The notes under the pieces: generated by a model
Seen by the model: only the letters and a program-made list of their open reading frames with translations
Told to the model about the DNA's origin: nothing
The model's database searches: none
NCBI GenBank assembly: GCA_045110575.1
Contig: JBGCGF010000001.1
Span: 1-64,000 of the forward strand
Origin: CALDTK01 sp045110575
Lineage (GTDB): Bacteria; Bacteroidota; Bacteroidia; Chitinophagales; Saprospiraceae
Reading direction: 5' to 3'
DNA length: 64,000 nt
Program-made: the position numbers and the translations under genes
Part shown: positions 33,843-42,104 of the stretch, piece by piece
Layout: the number at the start of each line of letters is the position of its first letter
How positions within the stretch are numbered: the stretch's first letter is position 1

Positions 33843-34270
33843 ATTGCAAACATACGGTAACCATAAGGTACTATGCAATGCAAGGAAGTCGGTTAAGGTA
33901 GGTATTGCGACGAACGGACCAATATTTCGGATGAAAGGGGTGCTGCTTCCGCCAAAACGGGGGGAGTGGAGGTAGACGGGGTGAGGGTTAAATACGATTA
34001 AAGCTAGTAAACAGGGCGTTTTCATCGCAAGGAGGCCTGCTGCGGGCATTGATCAAAGGGTGCTAAATGGCAGATCAGACGTCTTTTATCGCAGGGAAGC
34101 TGGCTGCAATGCTGGAAAGCAGCCAGACGTCTTTTATCGCAAGGAAGCCTGCTACGCAGACTACGCAAGGGCGAAGAGCGCAATGCTAGATGTTACTGAT
34201 CGACCGTTTCACGGCCGACAACCGGATGCCCTCTTCATAAAGAGTGATGGTTATTCTATTTCTTCGGGGA
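33843..34270. other. Intergenic region with iterated repeats
   Basis: This 428-nt region holds one 14-bp dispersed word (33945-33958) and three plus-oriented copies of TTTTATCGCAAGGAA-type sequence (34019, 34084, 34132). Plus-strand frames here simply translate these repeats (phrases such as DVFYRKEA recur) and are not genes. Confidence 0.6.
33945..33958 (-). repeat. 14-bp dispersed word, variant GTTTTGGCGGAAGC
   Basis: Intergenic, upstream of the padR start. Confidence 0.85.
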
Positions 34271-34749
34271 ATGGAAATTTTAGAAAATCAGATATCCCAT
34301 ATAGTCATGCAAGCAAGTATAAAAGTCCACAAGCATTTAGGCCCAGGACTTTTCGAAAGTGTTTACCAATCATGTCTAGCCTACGAACTAGAAAAGGCAG
34401 GGCTGTCAGTACAAGTCGAATTCCCACTACCTATTAAGTATGAAGAGCTGTTCTTGAAAGATGCTTTCAAAGTTGACATCCTAGTAAACGACATCGTCAT
34501 ACTCGAACTGAAGGCCGTTTCTGAACTTCAACAGATTCACTACACGCAGCTTACGACCTACCTTAAACTATCAAACAGAAAACTTGGTTTGCTCATCAAC
34601 TTTGGAGGATTGCGCCTAATGGACGGATTCAAAAGAGTTGTCAATGACCTTGTTGAGGAATGATAGCCCCCATGTTAGCTTTTGACAACATCCTGCATTG
34701 CGCCCCTTGCTCCTTTGCGTAAGTGGCGCAGCCATTCCTTGCGATAAAA
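34132..34749. mobile_element. Possible small mobile unit: GxxExxY gene within inverted repeats
   Basis: The left arm 34132-34194 and right arm 34687-34749 are imperfect inverted repeats of 63 nt each. They share TTTTATCGCAAGGAA at the outer ends, ACGCAA in the middle and GCGCAATGC-GATGTT at the inner ends. Further half-copies lie outside (34019, 34084, 34911). The single gene between them is the GxxExxY gene. No transposase and no target duplication were identified, so mobility is inferred. Confidence 0.45.
34271..34663 (+). CDS. GxxExxY family protein
   Basis: A 130-residue protein of the GxxExxY family, named from GPGLFESVYQ here. The fold is related to PD-(D/E)XK nucleases: after LAYELEKAGL the sequence VDILVNDIVILELKAV carries the Asp and Glu-x-Lys positions of that active site. 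Such proteins are common in Bacteroidota as isolated cargo of repeats, and their biological role is not established. ATG 34271 (MEILENQ) matches the family start. It lies between imperfect inverted repeats. Confidence 0.85.
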   Translation: MEILENQISHIVMQASIKVHKHLGPGLFESVYQSCLAYELEKAGLSVQVEFPLPIKYEELFLKDAFKVDILVNDIVILELKAVSELQQIHYTQLTTYLKLSNRKLGLLINFGGLRLMDGFKRVVNDLVEE

Positions 34750-34959
34750 AAGGAGCGGAGCGATCCATCCTGGCCCGTGCGCAGCACGAAGATCCTCGCA
34801 TAGCGGGACATTGCGATCCCTGCCTTTCGCGAAGATCGAACGTCGCTTTGCGCTAAAAGAGAGCACGACATACCACACCAGCACGCACAGAGTGAGTCGA
34901 ACGCTGGCACTCCTTGCGATAAAATCCGCCAGCACCGCGCGGAGCACGGAAGCCGCTGG

Positions 34960-36693
34960 CTACGCAACACCAAGATCAACCAAGACCTTATCGATCTTCT
35001 CCTCCAAGGCCTTCTGCGTTCTATCAAAAGCATCAGCACTAGCAAGACCAGCATTCACAGAGCAGTAGAACTTAATCTTCGGCTCCGTGCCACTTGGACG
35101 TGCACTAACGATCGTCCCATCTTCTGTAAAAAATTGGAGGACATTCGAACTCGGAAGATCGATCGACTCAATTTCTCCAGAAGGGAATGAGGTGCTCGTT
35201 GAGAGCTTGTAATCTTTAATCGTAACCACTGCGCTGCCTCCAAGAGAGGTAGGTGGGTTTTGGCGAAAGCCGGACATCATGGCTTGAATTTCTTCAGCAC
35301 CCGCCTTGCCTTCTTTCTTAACCGCAACAAGCTTCTCGAGGTAGAAACCGTACTCGTCGTATAGGTTAACCAGTACATCCCAGAGGTTGCGACCTTCTGA
35401 TTTGTGGTAAGCCGCCATCTCTGCGATCAAGGCACAGCTGATAACCGCGTCCTTGTCACGTGCGTGCTCACCAGCGAGATAGCCGTAGCTTTCTTCGCCG
35501 CCAACGAGGAACCGACGCTCCCCTTCAAGCTTCGTCATTACCTGACCGATAAACTTGAAGCCCGTTAGTGTATTGAAGCAATCGACACCAAAGCTCTTGG
35601 CAATATGGTCGATCATATAACTTGTTACGACCGTCTTGACGACGTAGTCGTTTTTGCGTAAATCACCTTTCTGCTGGTATCCACTCAATACATAGTGCAC
35701 GAGTAAGCAAGCGGTCTGGTTACCGTTGAGCAGGACCAGTTCGCCGTCTCCATTACGAATGGCAATACCAACGCGATCCGCATCTGGATCAGTTGCCATA
35801 ACGAGATCAGCGTTCACTTCGCGCGCCTTGTTGAGCGCCATCGTAAGTGCTTCCTCCTCCTCTGGATTAGGATAAACGACGGTCGGGAAGTTGCCATCCT
35901 CAACCATCTGCTCTTCAACGGTAATTACGTTCTTGAATCCGAAACGCTTGAGAATAGGCGGTACACTTACCGAGCCCGTTCCGTGAATCGGAGAGAAAAC
36001 GATTGGCATATCGGCCACCTTCGCGATTGCTTCTGGATGGAGAGATAGCTTAACGAGTTCGTTGAAGTAATCCTCATCGATTCCCGCTCCGATCATTTTG
36101 ACAAGCGAATCGTTGCGGTCGAACTTGATGTCGTCAATGCTATTGATGTTACGCACCTCATCCATGACTCCCTTGTCATCAGGGAATACGAGTTGTCCGC
36201 CATCAGGACCATATGCTTTATAGCCGTTGTACTCTTTCGGGTTGTGCGAAGCAGTGAGCATCACTCCACCTTTGGAGCCCAATTTCCTTACGGCAAAACT
36301 CAACTCAGGCGTCGGACGCATTCCATCAAAAAAGAAGACGGTAATGCCATTGGCCGAAAAGACATCGGTTACAAGATTGGCGAACAACGTTGAATTGTTG
36401 CGACAATCATGTGCAATGACTACGCTGATGTCACCATCAAACGTCTTGTTGAGGTAGTTGGCAAATCCCTGTGTCGCTGCACCTAAAGTGTAACGATTGA
36501 CTCGGTTTGAGCCAACGCCCATGATCCCACGAAGTCCACCTGTTCCAAACTCAAGGTCCTGGTAGAATGCATTGGTCAGCGCTTCTTCATTGCCTGCGTC
36601 TAGCAAACTTTGAATTTCAGCTTTGCTCTCAGCGTCGTAGTTGCCGTTGAGCCAAGTGTCGATGTTGCGTTGGGTGGTAGTATCGAAAGCCAT
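34960..36693 (-). CDS. Phospho-sugar mutase (phosphoglucomutase/phosphomannomutase)
   Basis: A 577-residue alpha-D-phosphohexomutase. The phosphoserine loop is GVMLTASHNPKEYNGYK, the metal loop is DPDADRVGI, the sugar loop is GGEESYG and the phosphate loop is RPSGTEPKIKFY. The length and wording fit the PgcA-type group that interconverts glucose-1- and glucose-6-phosphate, but mannose specificity cannot be excluded. ATG 36693 (MAFDTTTQ) is preferred over the longer frame. Together with gnd just upstream it forms a minus-strand pair in hexose-phosphate metabolism. It carries one copy of the 14-bp word (GFRQNP). Confidence 0.92.
   Translation of the reverse strand: MAFDTTTQRNIDTWLNGNYDAESKAEIQSLLDAGNEEALTNAFYQDLEFGTGGLRGIMGVGSNRVNRYTLGAATQGFANYLNKTFDGDISVVIAHDCRNNSTLFANLVTDVFSANGITVFFFDGMRPTPELSFAVRKLGSKGGVMLTASHNPKEYNGYKAYGPDGGQLVFPDDKGVMDEVRNINSIDDIKFDRNDSLVKMIGAGIDEDYFNELVKLSLHPEAIAKVADMPIVFSPIHGTGSVSVPPILKRFGFKNVITVEEQMVEDGNFPTVVYPNPEEEEALTMALNKAREVNADLVMATDPDADRVGIAIRNGDGELVLLNGNQTACLLVHYVLSGYQQKGDLRKNDYVVKTVVTSYMIDHIAKSFGVDCFNTLTGFKFIGQVMTKLEGERRFLVGGEESYGYLAGEHARDKDAVISCALIAEMAAYHKSEGRNLWDVLVNLYDEYGFYLEKLVAVKKEGKAGAEEIQAMMSGFRQNPPTSLGGSAVVTIKDYKLSTSTSFPSGEIESIDLPSSNVLQFFTEDGTIVSARPSGTEPKIKFYCSVNAGLASADAFDRTQKALEEKIDKVLVDLGVA
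35257..35270 (+). repeat. 14-bp dispersed word GTTTTGGCGAAAGC
   Basis: In the phospho-sugar mutase gene; coding strand reads GFRQNP. Confidence 0.9.
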
Positions 36694-36733
36694 AGTGAGG
36701 TAGGATGAGGGATGTGAAATTTGGGATATGAGA

Positions 36734-36766
36734 CTAGTACTGCGAATTGACAATTCGCAGTACTAG
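36734..36766. repeat. 33-bp perfect palindrome between gnd and the mutase gene
   Basis: CTAGTACTGCGAATTG and CAATTCGCAGTACTAG are exact 16-nt inverted arms around one A. No T tract follows on the minus strand, so it is not a typical terminator. Confidence 0.8.
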
Positions 36767-36781
36767 CCTCAAAGACTGCGC

Positions 36782-37741
36782 CTACTTACGCGCAATGTTG
36801 TCGCCATAAGCTGCTCCGCCGTCTTTCATTTCGCCGCCAGAGGTCTTCACGGCGTGACCACCGAACTGGTTGCGTAACGCACTTAGAAGCTTGTAAGCGA
36901 AGCTGTTCTCTGTTCGAGATTGGAAGCGCTCTTGCAAACTTGCAGTGATTACTGGAAGAGGAACGCGCTGGTCGATACTCTCACGAACCGTGAAACGGCC
37001 CATTCCAGAATCAGGAACATAAGCTGCTAGTTCTTTAAGGTCTGGTGACTCCGAAAGCGCATTGGCTGCGAGGTCGAGCAACCAGCTACGGACAACAGAG
37101 CCATGCTGCCAAGTCGTTGCAATCTTATGCATGTCTAGACCGAATTCTTCTTTCGACTTCATAAGTGCGAAGCCCTCTGCATATGCTTGCATGAGACCAT
37201 ACTCGATACCGTTGTGGACCATCTTTACGAAGTGGCCTGAACCACTTGGGCCCATGCGGTTCCAGCCTTTGTCAGCTGCAGGAGCAAGCGTTTCGAAAGC
37301 TGGACGTAGTCGCTCAACAACTTCTTCCTTTCCGCCGATCATCATGGCGTAGCCTTCTTGAAGGCCCCAAACACCACCACTAGTTCCTACATCGATGTAA
37401 TCAACACCATGCACGGCAACTTCTTCGCCACGGCGCATGCTCTCGCGGTAGTCAGAGTTGCCTCCTTCTACAAAGGTGTCTCCTTCAGCAGCGTGCGGCA
37501 ACAAAGCCTTGATGGTTGAATCTACAGGACCGCCTGCAGGTACCATTATCCAGAACGTACGAGGCGTTTGGAGCTTCGAACTTAGGTCAGCGAGAGAAGT
37601 TGTGGTGGTTGCACCTTCTTCTCCAAGCTCAGCGATAGCGTCCTTATTAAGGTCAAAGACAGCAACATCATGTCCGCCGCGCATAAGGCGACGTGCGATG
37701 TTCGCGCCCATTTTTCCAAGACCAATTACTCCGATTTGCAT
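36782..37741 (-). CDS. gnd: 6-phosphogluconate dehydrogenase, decarboxylating, short type
   Basis: A 319-residue enzyme that oxidises 6-phosphogluconate to ribulose-5-phosphate and CO2. The N-terminal Rossmann fold starts MQIGVIGLGKMGANIARRL; FDLNKDAI follows. DVGTSGGVWGLQEGYAMMIGG and GSGHFVKMVHNGIEYG are the substrate and catalytic blocks (Lys and Asn-Gly). At about 320 residues it is the short YqeC/GndA form rather than the 470-residue form; this group is often NAD-linked. ATG 37741 gives the expected start. zwf for the preceding oxidative step lies 6 kb away at 43484. Confidence 0.9.
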   Translation of the reverse strand: MQIGVIGLGKMGANIARRLMRGGHDVAVFDLNKDAIAELGEEGATTTTSLADLSSKLQTPRTFWIMVPAGGPVDSTIKALLPHAAEGDTFVEGGNSDYRESMRRGEEVAVHGVDYIDVGTSGGVWGLQEGYAMMIGGKEEVVERLRPAFETLAPAADKGWNRMGPSGSGHFVKMVHNGIEYGLMQAYAEGFALMKSKEEFGLDMHKIATTWQHGSVVRSWLLDLAANALSESPDLKELAAYVPDSGMGRFTVRESIDQRVPLPVITASLQERFQSRTENSFAYKLLSALRNQFGGHAVKTSGGEMKDGGAAYGDNIARK

Positions 37742-37926
37742 AGTTGAGGATTTGCGGCAAGGTAACGTTGAGCAGGTAGATTCTGTAAACGCATTCCTAA
37801 ACGAACACTGAATGCTCAAGCGATAGGAAAACGGTAACACATCACTTCACAAGTAAAACCCTCTTTCAAACGTTACTTGCGTGGACTACCCTATTCACCG
37901 TAGTTTTGCTCACTAGAAAAATACAC

Positions 37927-38652
37927 ATGAGACTCACCCCGATTTTTACCGCCATCCTCCTACTTGTCTTCACGACAGCCTGTGATCAGGCGACGATGAA
38001 CCGCGTGCTTGAAACAGCAAACACTATTGGTGGCGACGGTGCATTGAGCCAGTTAGACATTGGCAACGGTTTGAAAGAAGCCCTAACCAAAGGCATCAGT
38101 ACTGGCGCAACGGCTCTCTCTCAGAAGAATGGCTACTTAAATTCACCGTACAAGATTCTTCTTCCTGAAGAAGCACGTAAAGTGACCGACAAGCTCCAAG
38201 GCATTCCTGGATTTAGCAACGTTGAGAACCTTGTTCTCGAGAAGCTTAATGCTGGAGCAGAAGATGCTGCCAAGCAGGCGAAGCCAATTTTCGTAAATGC
38301 AATCAAGTCAATGAGCTTCTCTGACGCAACCAACATCCTTATGGGTGACAAGGACGCGGCAACAACCTTCCTAGTTGCAAAGACACGTGATCAGCTTTAC
38401 GCGAAGTTCAAGCCAGTCATCATCAACTCACTTGACAAGTTCAAAGCTCGCGAGTACTGGGGAGATGTAGTGAGTAGCTACAACAAGATTCCGTTGACAC
38501 AAAAGATGAATCCTGAACTCGACGACTACGTGACGAATCAAGCACTCGAAGGCCTTTTCGCAATGGTCGCACAAGAGGAGCTTAACATTCGCTCAAATAC
38601 AGGAGCTCGTACAAGTGATCTACTACGCAAGGTGTTTGCGAAGCAAGACTAA
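37927..38652 (+). CDS. DUF4197-family lipoprotein
   Basis: A 241-residue putative lipoprotein. The signal segment FTAILLLVFTTAC ends in a lipobox at Cys19. The mature protein is alpha-helical and matches the DUF4197 pattern: DIGNGLKEALTKGISTGATALSQKNGYLNSPYKILLPEEA, then PIFVNAIKSMSFSDATNILMGDKDAATTF. The function of the family is unknown. ATG 37927 is chosen because it directly precedes the signal. A GC-rich tandem repeat and a strong terminator lie downstream. Confidence 0.88.
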   Translation: MRLTPIFTAILLLVFTTACDQATMNRVLETANTIGGDGALSQLDIGNGLKEALTKGISTGATALSQKNGYLNSPYKILLPEEARKVTDKLQGIPGFSNVENLVLEKLNAGAEDAAKQAKPIFVNAIKSMSFSDATNILMGDKDAATTFLVAKTRDQLYAKFKPVIINSLDKFKAREYWGDVVSSYNKIPLTQKMNPELDDYVTNQALEGLFAMVAQEELNIRSNTGARTSDLLRKVFAKQD

Positions 38653-38684
38653 TTTTTTTTCAGTCTGCGAGGCAGATTGGGATA

Positions 38685-38823
38685 GCCTGCGGCGCTTGCC
38701 TTAGGGAATGCTGACAGCCTGCGGCGCTACCTTAAGTAGTGTTGTTTGCCTGCGGCGCTGCATTAAGTAATGTTGCTTTGCCTGCGGCGCTTGCCTTAGG
38801 GAATGTTGTTTGCCTGCGGCGCT
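38685..38823 (+). repeat. Five tandem repeats of 31-32 bp
   Basis: GCCTGCGGCGCT starts at 38685, 38717, 38748, 38780 and 38812, spaced 32, 31, 32 and 32 bp; the intervening sequence alternates between TGCCTTAGGGAATG and ACCTTAAGTAGTG types. It is located in the 3' untranslated region of the DUF4197 gene, before its terminator. Confidence 0.9.
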
Positions 38824-38825
38824 TT

Positions 38826-38868
38826 AAAAGCCGACACATCTTGAATGGATGTGTCGGCTTTTTTTTAC
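38826..38868 (+). terminator. Strong intrinsic terminator
   Basis: AAAAGCCGACACATC and GATGTGTCGGCTTTT form a perfect 15-bp stem with a 7-nt loop and a run of eight T. Confidence 0.95.
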
Positions 38869-38982
38869 GTAAAGCCTTATCCTAAATCTTAGGCGATAGA
38901 CTCTTTTACCGTGGACGACGCGGCGTTTAAAACAATGGAGGAGTAAGAGTGAGGTGTCGTAATTTCTTAGCGATGCTGACCA

Positions 38983-41268
38983 CTAGCGCGTAGCTAGTCC
39001 CTTATAGTTCCCATCTCTAAACACAGCGACGAAAGCATCTTTCCAACCTGCGTCCTTTACGCGGCCCAGCGCTGCACGAGCTTCTTGAATTGACGGGTAA
39101 CTCCCAATCAAGACTCGATGAAGGTCCTTTGCTGTGATGTAATCACTCGTAACCTCCCCTACTTCTCGGGCAAGATTATAGCGGCGGTGATTCGAATCAA
39201 AAGCACGTCTCGCTTCGATTTGAATACGGTATTCCTTACTAAGAGGAGATGATTGAGGTGTCGGAGTTGGAACGGTTACCGTTCGTCTTACTTCAGGTTT
39301 CGGCTGTTGGGCCTGCACCTCCGTTCGAACCGTCGCAGGGCGAGTTGGCGCGGTCGTCTGCTCAGTACGCTTGATTTCCTGAGTCGGAACAGGAACCTCC
39401 TTAATCCTTGGTTCAACAGGAGTTGCGACAAGAGTTGAAACAGGAGTTGCGACCATTTCTTCACTCGATGCTGGCCTAGTTGGCACCTTTACCTCCTTCT
39501 CTACTCTACCTTCATTGGGCAACGTCGAAGAAGTCGAAGCTGGAGCCTGAGGTGTTGGAGTCGGTGCTGGTGTTGGTGTTGGGGCAGGAGCTTGTTCAAC
39601 GGGTAATGTCTCTGACGGGATTGTCCTTACTGACATTTCCGTCCGCTCGGCCTCGATACGTTGAGCATCCACAAGCGGAAGCCGGATTCTGGCCATTCTC
39701 AATGGAGGAAGCTGAAGGTTACTTCGTTTACCTGCTGGGGTCGTGACGAATTGTACGCGACGACGGTAATCCAAGGCTTGGACATCGAAATCTAAATCCG
39801 CATCGATAGGAAGCTTCACTGAGAAGTAACCGTCTTCGCTCATTTCACTCGTCACCAGCCTGCGCGTCGCTCCTGGCACCTTGGTGTAAATGGCCATCGC
39901 TACGTTGCGTAATGGACGACTATTCGCTGAATCAACCACTTGAACCGTGACTGTAATCGAAGGTGAACCGGGACGAACACTAAAAATGTCCTCATTGCTC
40001 GTTCTCGTCTTTTTACCTTCTAGTGCACGGTTACTTGCAAAAAAAGCAAGTGACGAGTTGGGCGCTTCACGGTAGTAATAGTCGTCGGCCGAACTGTTGC
40101 ACGGATCCTTCAGGTTCTCTGGTGTATTCCATGCTAGACCTTTTCCTCGAGTCTTGAAGATGTCGTAGCCGCCCATGTTGATATAACCGTTGGTCGAGAA
40201 GTAGAGTGTCTGCGATTCTGGATCGTAGTACGGCGTTACTTCATCTCCTACTGAATTGACAACTGGGCCTAGGTTTTCTGGAAAGGAAAAATCTGTCGCA
40301 TCAGAAGTTAAGTATCGCTCTGCGCGGTACAAGTCCATACCTCCGTATCCGTCCAATCGGTCAGAAGAGAAGAGTAAAACTTCAATGTCATCTTCTTGAT
40401 AGACATACGGTTGACTGGTCGAATTGCCTTCGGTATTGATGTAGGGCGGCAGCGATTGAGGTTTCCCCCAGCCATCTTTCCCTTTCACGATAACCACCAA
40501 CTCACACGGAGCTGTTGGTTGGCCCATGAACGAACGAGCGTCGCAAAGACTAAAGTAAAAACGATCGCCTGTAGGTCCGAGGCTTCCGCTACCGACATGC
40601 TTTCCAGGTACGATTGGAAATTGCGTCGCCTGTTCTCCTTTGGTCCACTCGGTGCCCACGAGGTTACTACGGAACATACGGGTGTAGCCGCGTAGATCAC
40701 TCAGGTAGTAGACCGTCCCTTCGGCAAGCGGCATGGGAGCAATCTCATTTTTTAAGCTATTAATGCCACCTCCAAGAAGATCGACAACCACATCAGTGTT
40801 GTAGCTCTCTGATGCTTGACGGGCCATTTCGGTACCCTTGACTTCTATTTCTACGAGCTCTTGAATAATTGCGCGGTCATCGCCTTTGTATTCTTGAAGA
40901 AATTCGAGGTAGGCCTTGGTCGCGATATCATAGCGTTGAGCCTGCTTGAGGCTTCTCGCATACTTCAATCCTGCGAGCGGATAGTCTTTCCAATTCTTCG
41001 CAACGATTCTGAAATACTCAGCAGCTCGAGCGTAGTCTTTGATGAGGTAAAACTGCTCACCCGCCAAGTTGGCGTATTCCGTTTTTGAGGTTTTGGCGCC
41101 GTAGGCAGCTGCATACCGCTCTCCAGCCTCCGTGTATTTACCCTCAGCTAGAAACCGCTCTGCCATCCGAACTTCATCCTTGTAGCTAGATTTCTGCGCT
41201 TCCGCAAAACCTGCCAACAGCACGCATACGACTAAAAGCGAATATGTCAGTAAACGTCTAATCATCAA
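38983..41268 (-). CDS. PorE-like TPR/PD40 envelope protein with C-terminal SPOR domain
   Basis: A 761-residue exported protein. In order: signal peptide (1-24), TPR region (about 27-140), WD40-like PD40 propeller (about 180-430; FSSDRLDGYGGMDLYRA, YFSTNGYINMGGYDIF, FFASNRALEGKK), a carboxypeptidase-regulatory-like beta domain (about 445-530), a long Pro/Thr/Val linker (about 560-685), and a final SPOR domain (YRIQIEARRAFDS ... HRVLIGSYPSIQEARAALGRVKDAGWKDAFVAVF). The first four parts match T9SS protein PorE, which ends in an OmpA-type domain; here SPOR, which binds glycan strands, takes that place. It overlaps purN by 4 nt. Confidence 0.8.
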   Translation of the reverse strand: MMIRRLLTYSLLVVCVLLAGFAEAQKSSYKDEVRMAERFLAEGKYTEAGERYAAAYGAKTSKTEYANLAGEQFYLIKDYARAAEYFRIVAKNWKDYPLAGLKYARSLKQAQRYDIATKAYLEFLQEYKGDDRAIIQELVEIEVKGTEMARQASESYNTDVVVDLLGGGINSLKNEIAPMPLAEGTVYYLSDLRGYTRMFRSNLVGTEWTKGEQATQFPIVPGKHVGSGSLGPTGDRFYFSLCDARSFMGQPTAPCELVVIVKGKDGWGKPQSLPPYINTEGNSTSQPYVYQEDDIEVLLFSSDRLDGYGGMDLYRAERYLTSDATDFSFPENLGPVVNSVGDEVTPYYDPESQTLYFSTNGYINMGGYDIFKTRGKGLAWNTPENLKDPCNSSADDYYYREAPNSSLAFFASNRALEGKKTRTSNEDIFSVRPGSPSITVTVQVVDSANSRPLRNVAMAIYTKVPGATRRLVTSEMSEDGYFSVKLPIDADLDFDVQALDYRRRVQFVTTPAGKRSNLQLPPLRMARIRLPLVDAQRIEAERTEMSVRTIPSETLPVEQAPAPTPTPAPTPTPQAPASTSSTLPNEGRVEKEVKVPTRPASSEEMVATPVSTLVATPVEPRIKEVPVPTQEIKRTEQTTAPTRPATVRTEVQAQQPKPEVRRTVTVPTPTPQSSPLSKEYRIQIEARRAFDSNHRRYNLAREVGEVTSDYITAKDLHRVLIGSYPSIQEARAALGRVKDAGWKDAFVAVFRDGNYKGLATR

Positions 41269-41861
41269 TGGTTTAAACTCTCTAGGTACATTTCTAGTAC
41301 GCGTGGGTAATGCAGGTGTTCTAAGGCAAGCACCTTTCGGCCAATGTCTTCTGGCGAATCTGATTCAGCCAATGCTACGGACTCTTGAGCGAGAACCCGA
41401 CCTTTGTCGTACTCTTCATTTGCGAGATGAATGGTAATCCCTGAAACTACGTCACCAGCCTCTTTCACGGCTCGATGGATGTGCGCGCCATACATTCCTG
41501 GGCCTCCGTGCTTCGGAAGCAAGGCAGGATGTATGTTGATCACCCTTTCGGGAAAACGAGCTAACACATCGGTTGGGATCAACTGAAGGTATCCAGCAAG
41601 TACGACTACATCAGGTGAGTGTCGTTCGAGTTCGGCAAGTAATCCACCTTCCAACTTTCGTCGCTTCGGACCTATGAACACCGATCGAATTCCAGCCAAC
41701 TTGGCCTTTTCGTGTACTCCGGCATATTTACGATCTGAAACTACTGCGACGACTTCTGCCTTCGCGTGGTCTGCAAAGTGCGCCATTATACAGGCTGCAT
41801 TTGATCCGCCGCCAGAGGCGAGGAGGAGAATGCGGGTTTTAGAGACAAAGGGAGTACTCAC
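41265..41861 (-). CDS. purN: Phosphoribosylglycinamide formyltransferase
   Basis: A 198-residue enzyme of purine synthesis transferring formyl from 10-formyl-THF to GAR. LLLASGGGSNAACIM starts the fold, and the catalytic triad is visible as Asn and His in NIHPALLPKHGG and Asp in ANEEYDKGRVLAQ. The length is normal. Its stop overlaps the start of the PorE-like gene by 4 nt, so both share a transcript although their functions differ. Confidence 0.95.
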   Translation of the reverse strand: MSTPFVSKTRILLLASGGGSNAACIMAHFADHAKAEVVAVVSDRKYAGVHEKAKLAGIRSVFIGPKRRKLEGGLLAELERHSPDVVVLAGYLQLIPTDVLARFPERVINIHPALLPKHGGPGMYGAHIHRAVKEAGDVVSGITIHLANEEYDKGRVLAQESVALAESDSPEDIGRKVLALEHLHYPRVLEMYLESLNH

Positions 41862-41885
41862 GGGATAAAGGTATATAACCGATTC

Positions 41886-42004
41886 GGTTCGACGTGCTTT
41901 TGCGCGTTTTCTTCTTGCATCAAGACGTACACCATCTCCTCATTAAGCAGCCGGACAGCTACCACGATCCGGTTCGACGTGCTTTAGCGCGTTTTCTTCT
42001 TGCA
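41886..42004 (+). repeat. 34-bp direct repeat, two copies
   Basis: Copies at 41886-41919 and 41971-42004, period 85 bp, differ at one base (GGTTCGACGTGCTTTTGCGC versus GGTTCGACGTGCTTTAGCGC, both followed by GTTTTCTTCTTGCA). They lie between purN and the permease gene. Confidence 0.85.
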
Positions 42005-42104
42005 CTCTTTATCGCACCTGACGACGCAGCACCCCAAATCCCCGCAAAAATGCGAGGGTCGTGACATGCGGAACCAGACCGCAATTATCCCCTACTTTGC
42101 CACC

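Noticed and set aside
34060..34437. 125-codon plus-strand frame upstream of the GxxExxY gene
   Set aside because: Its repeated DVFYRKEA-type phrases are translations of the iterated DNA repeat, and its end overlaps the true gene in another frame.
38685..38823. Possible CRISPR array
   Set aside because: The conserved core is only about 12 bp, the spacing is 31-32 bp in total, the between-core sequence is itself similar between copies, and no cas genes are present.
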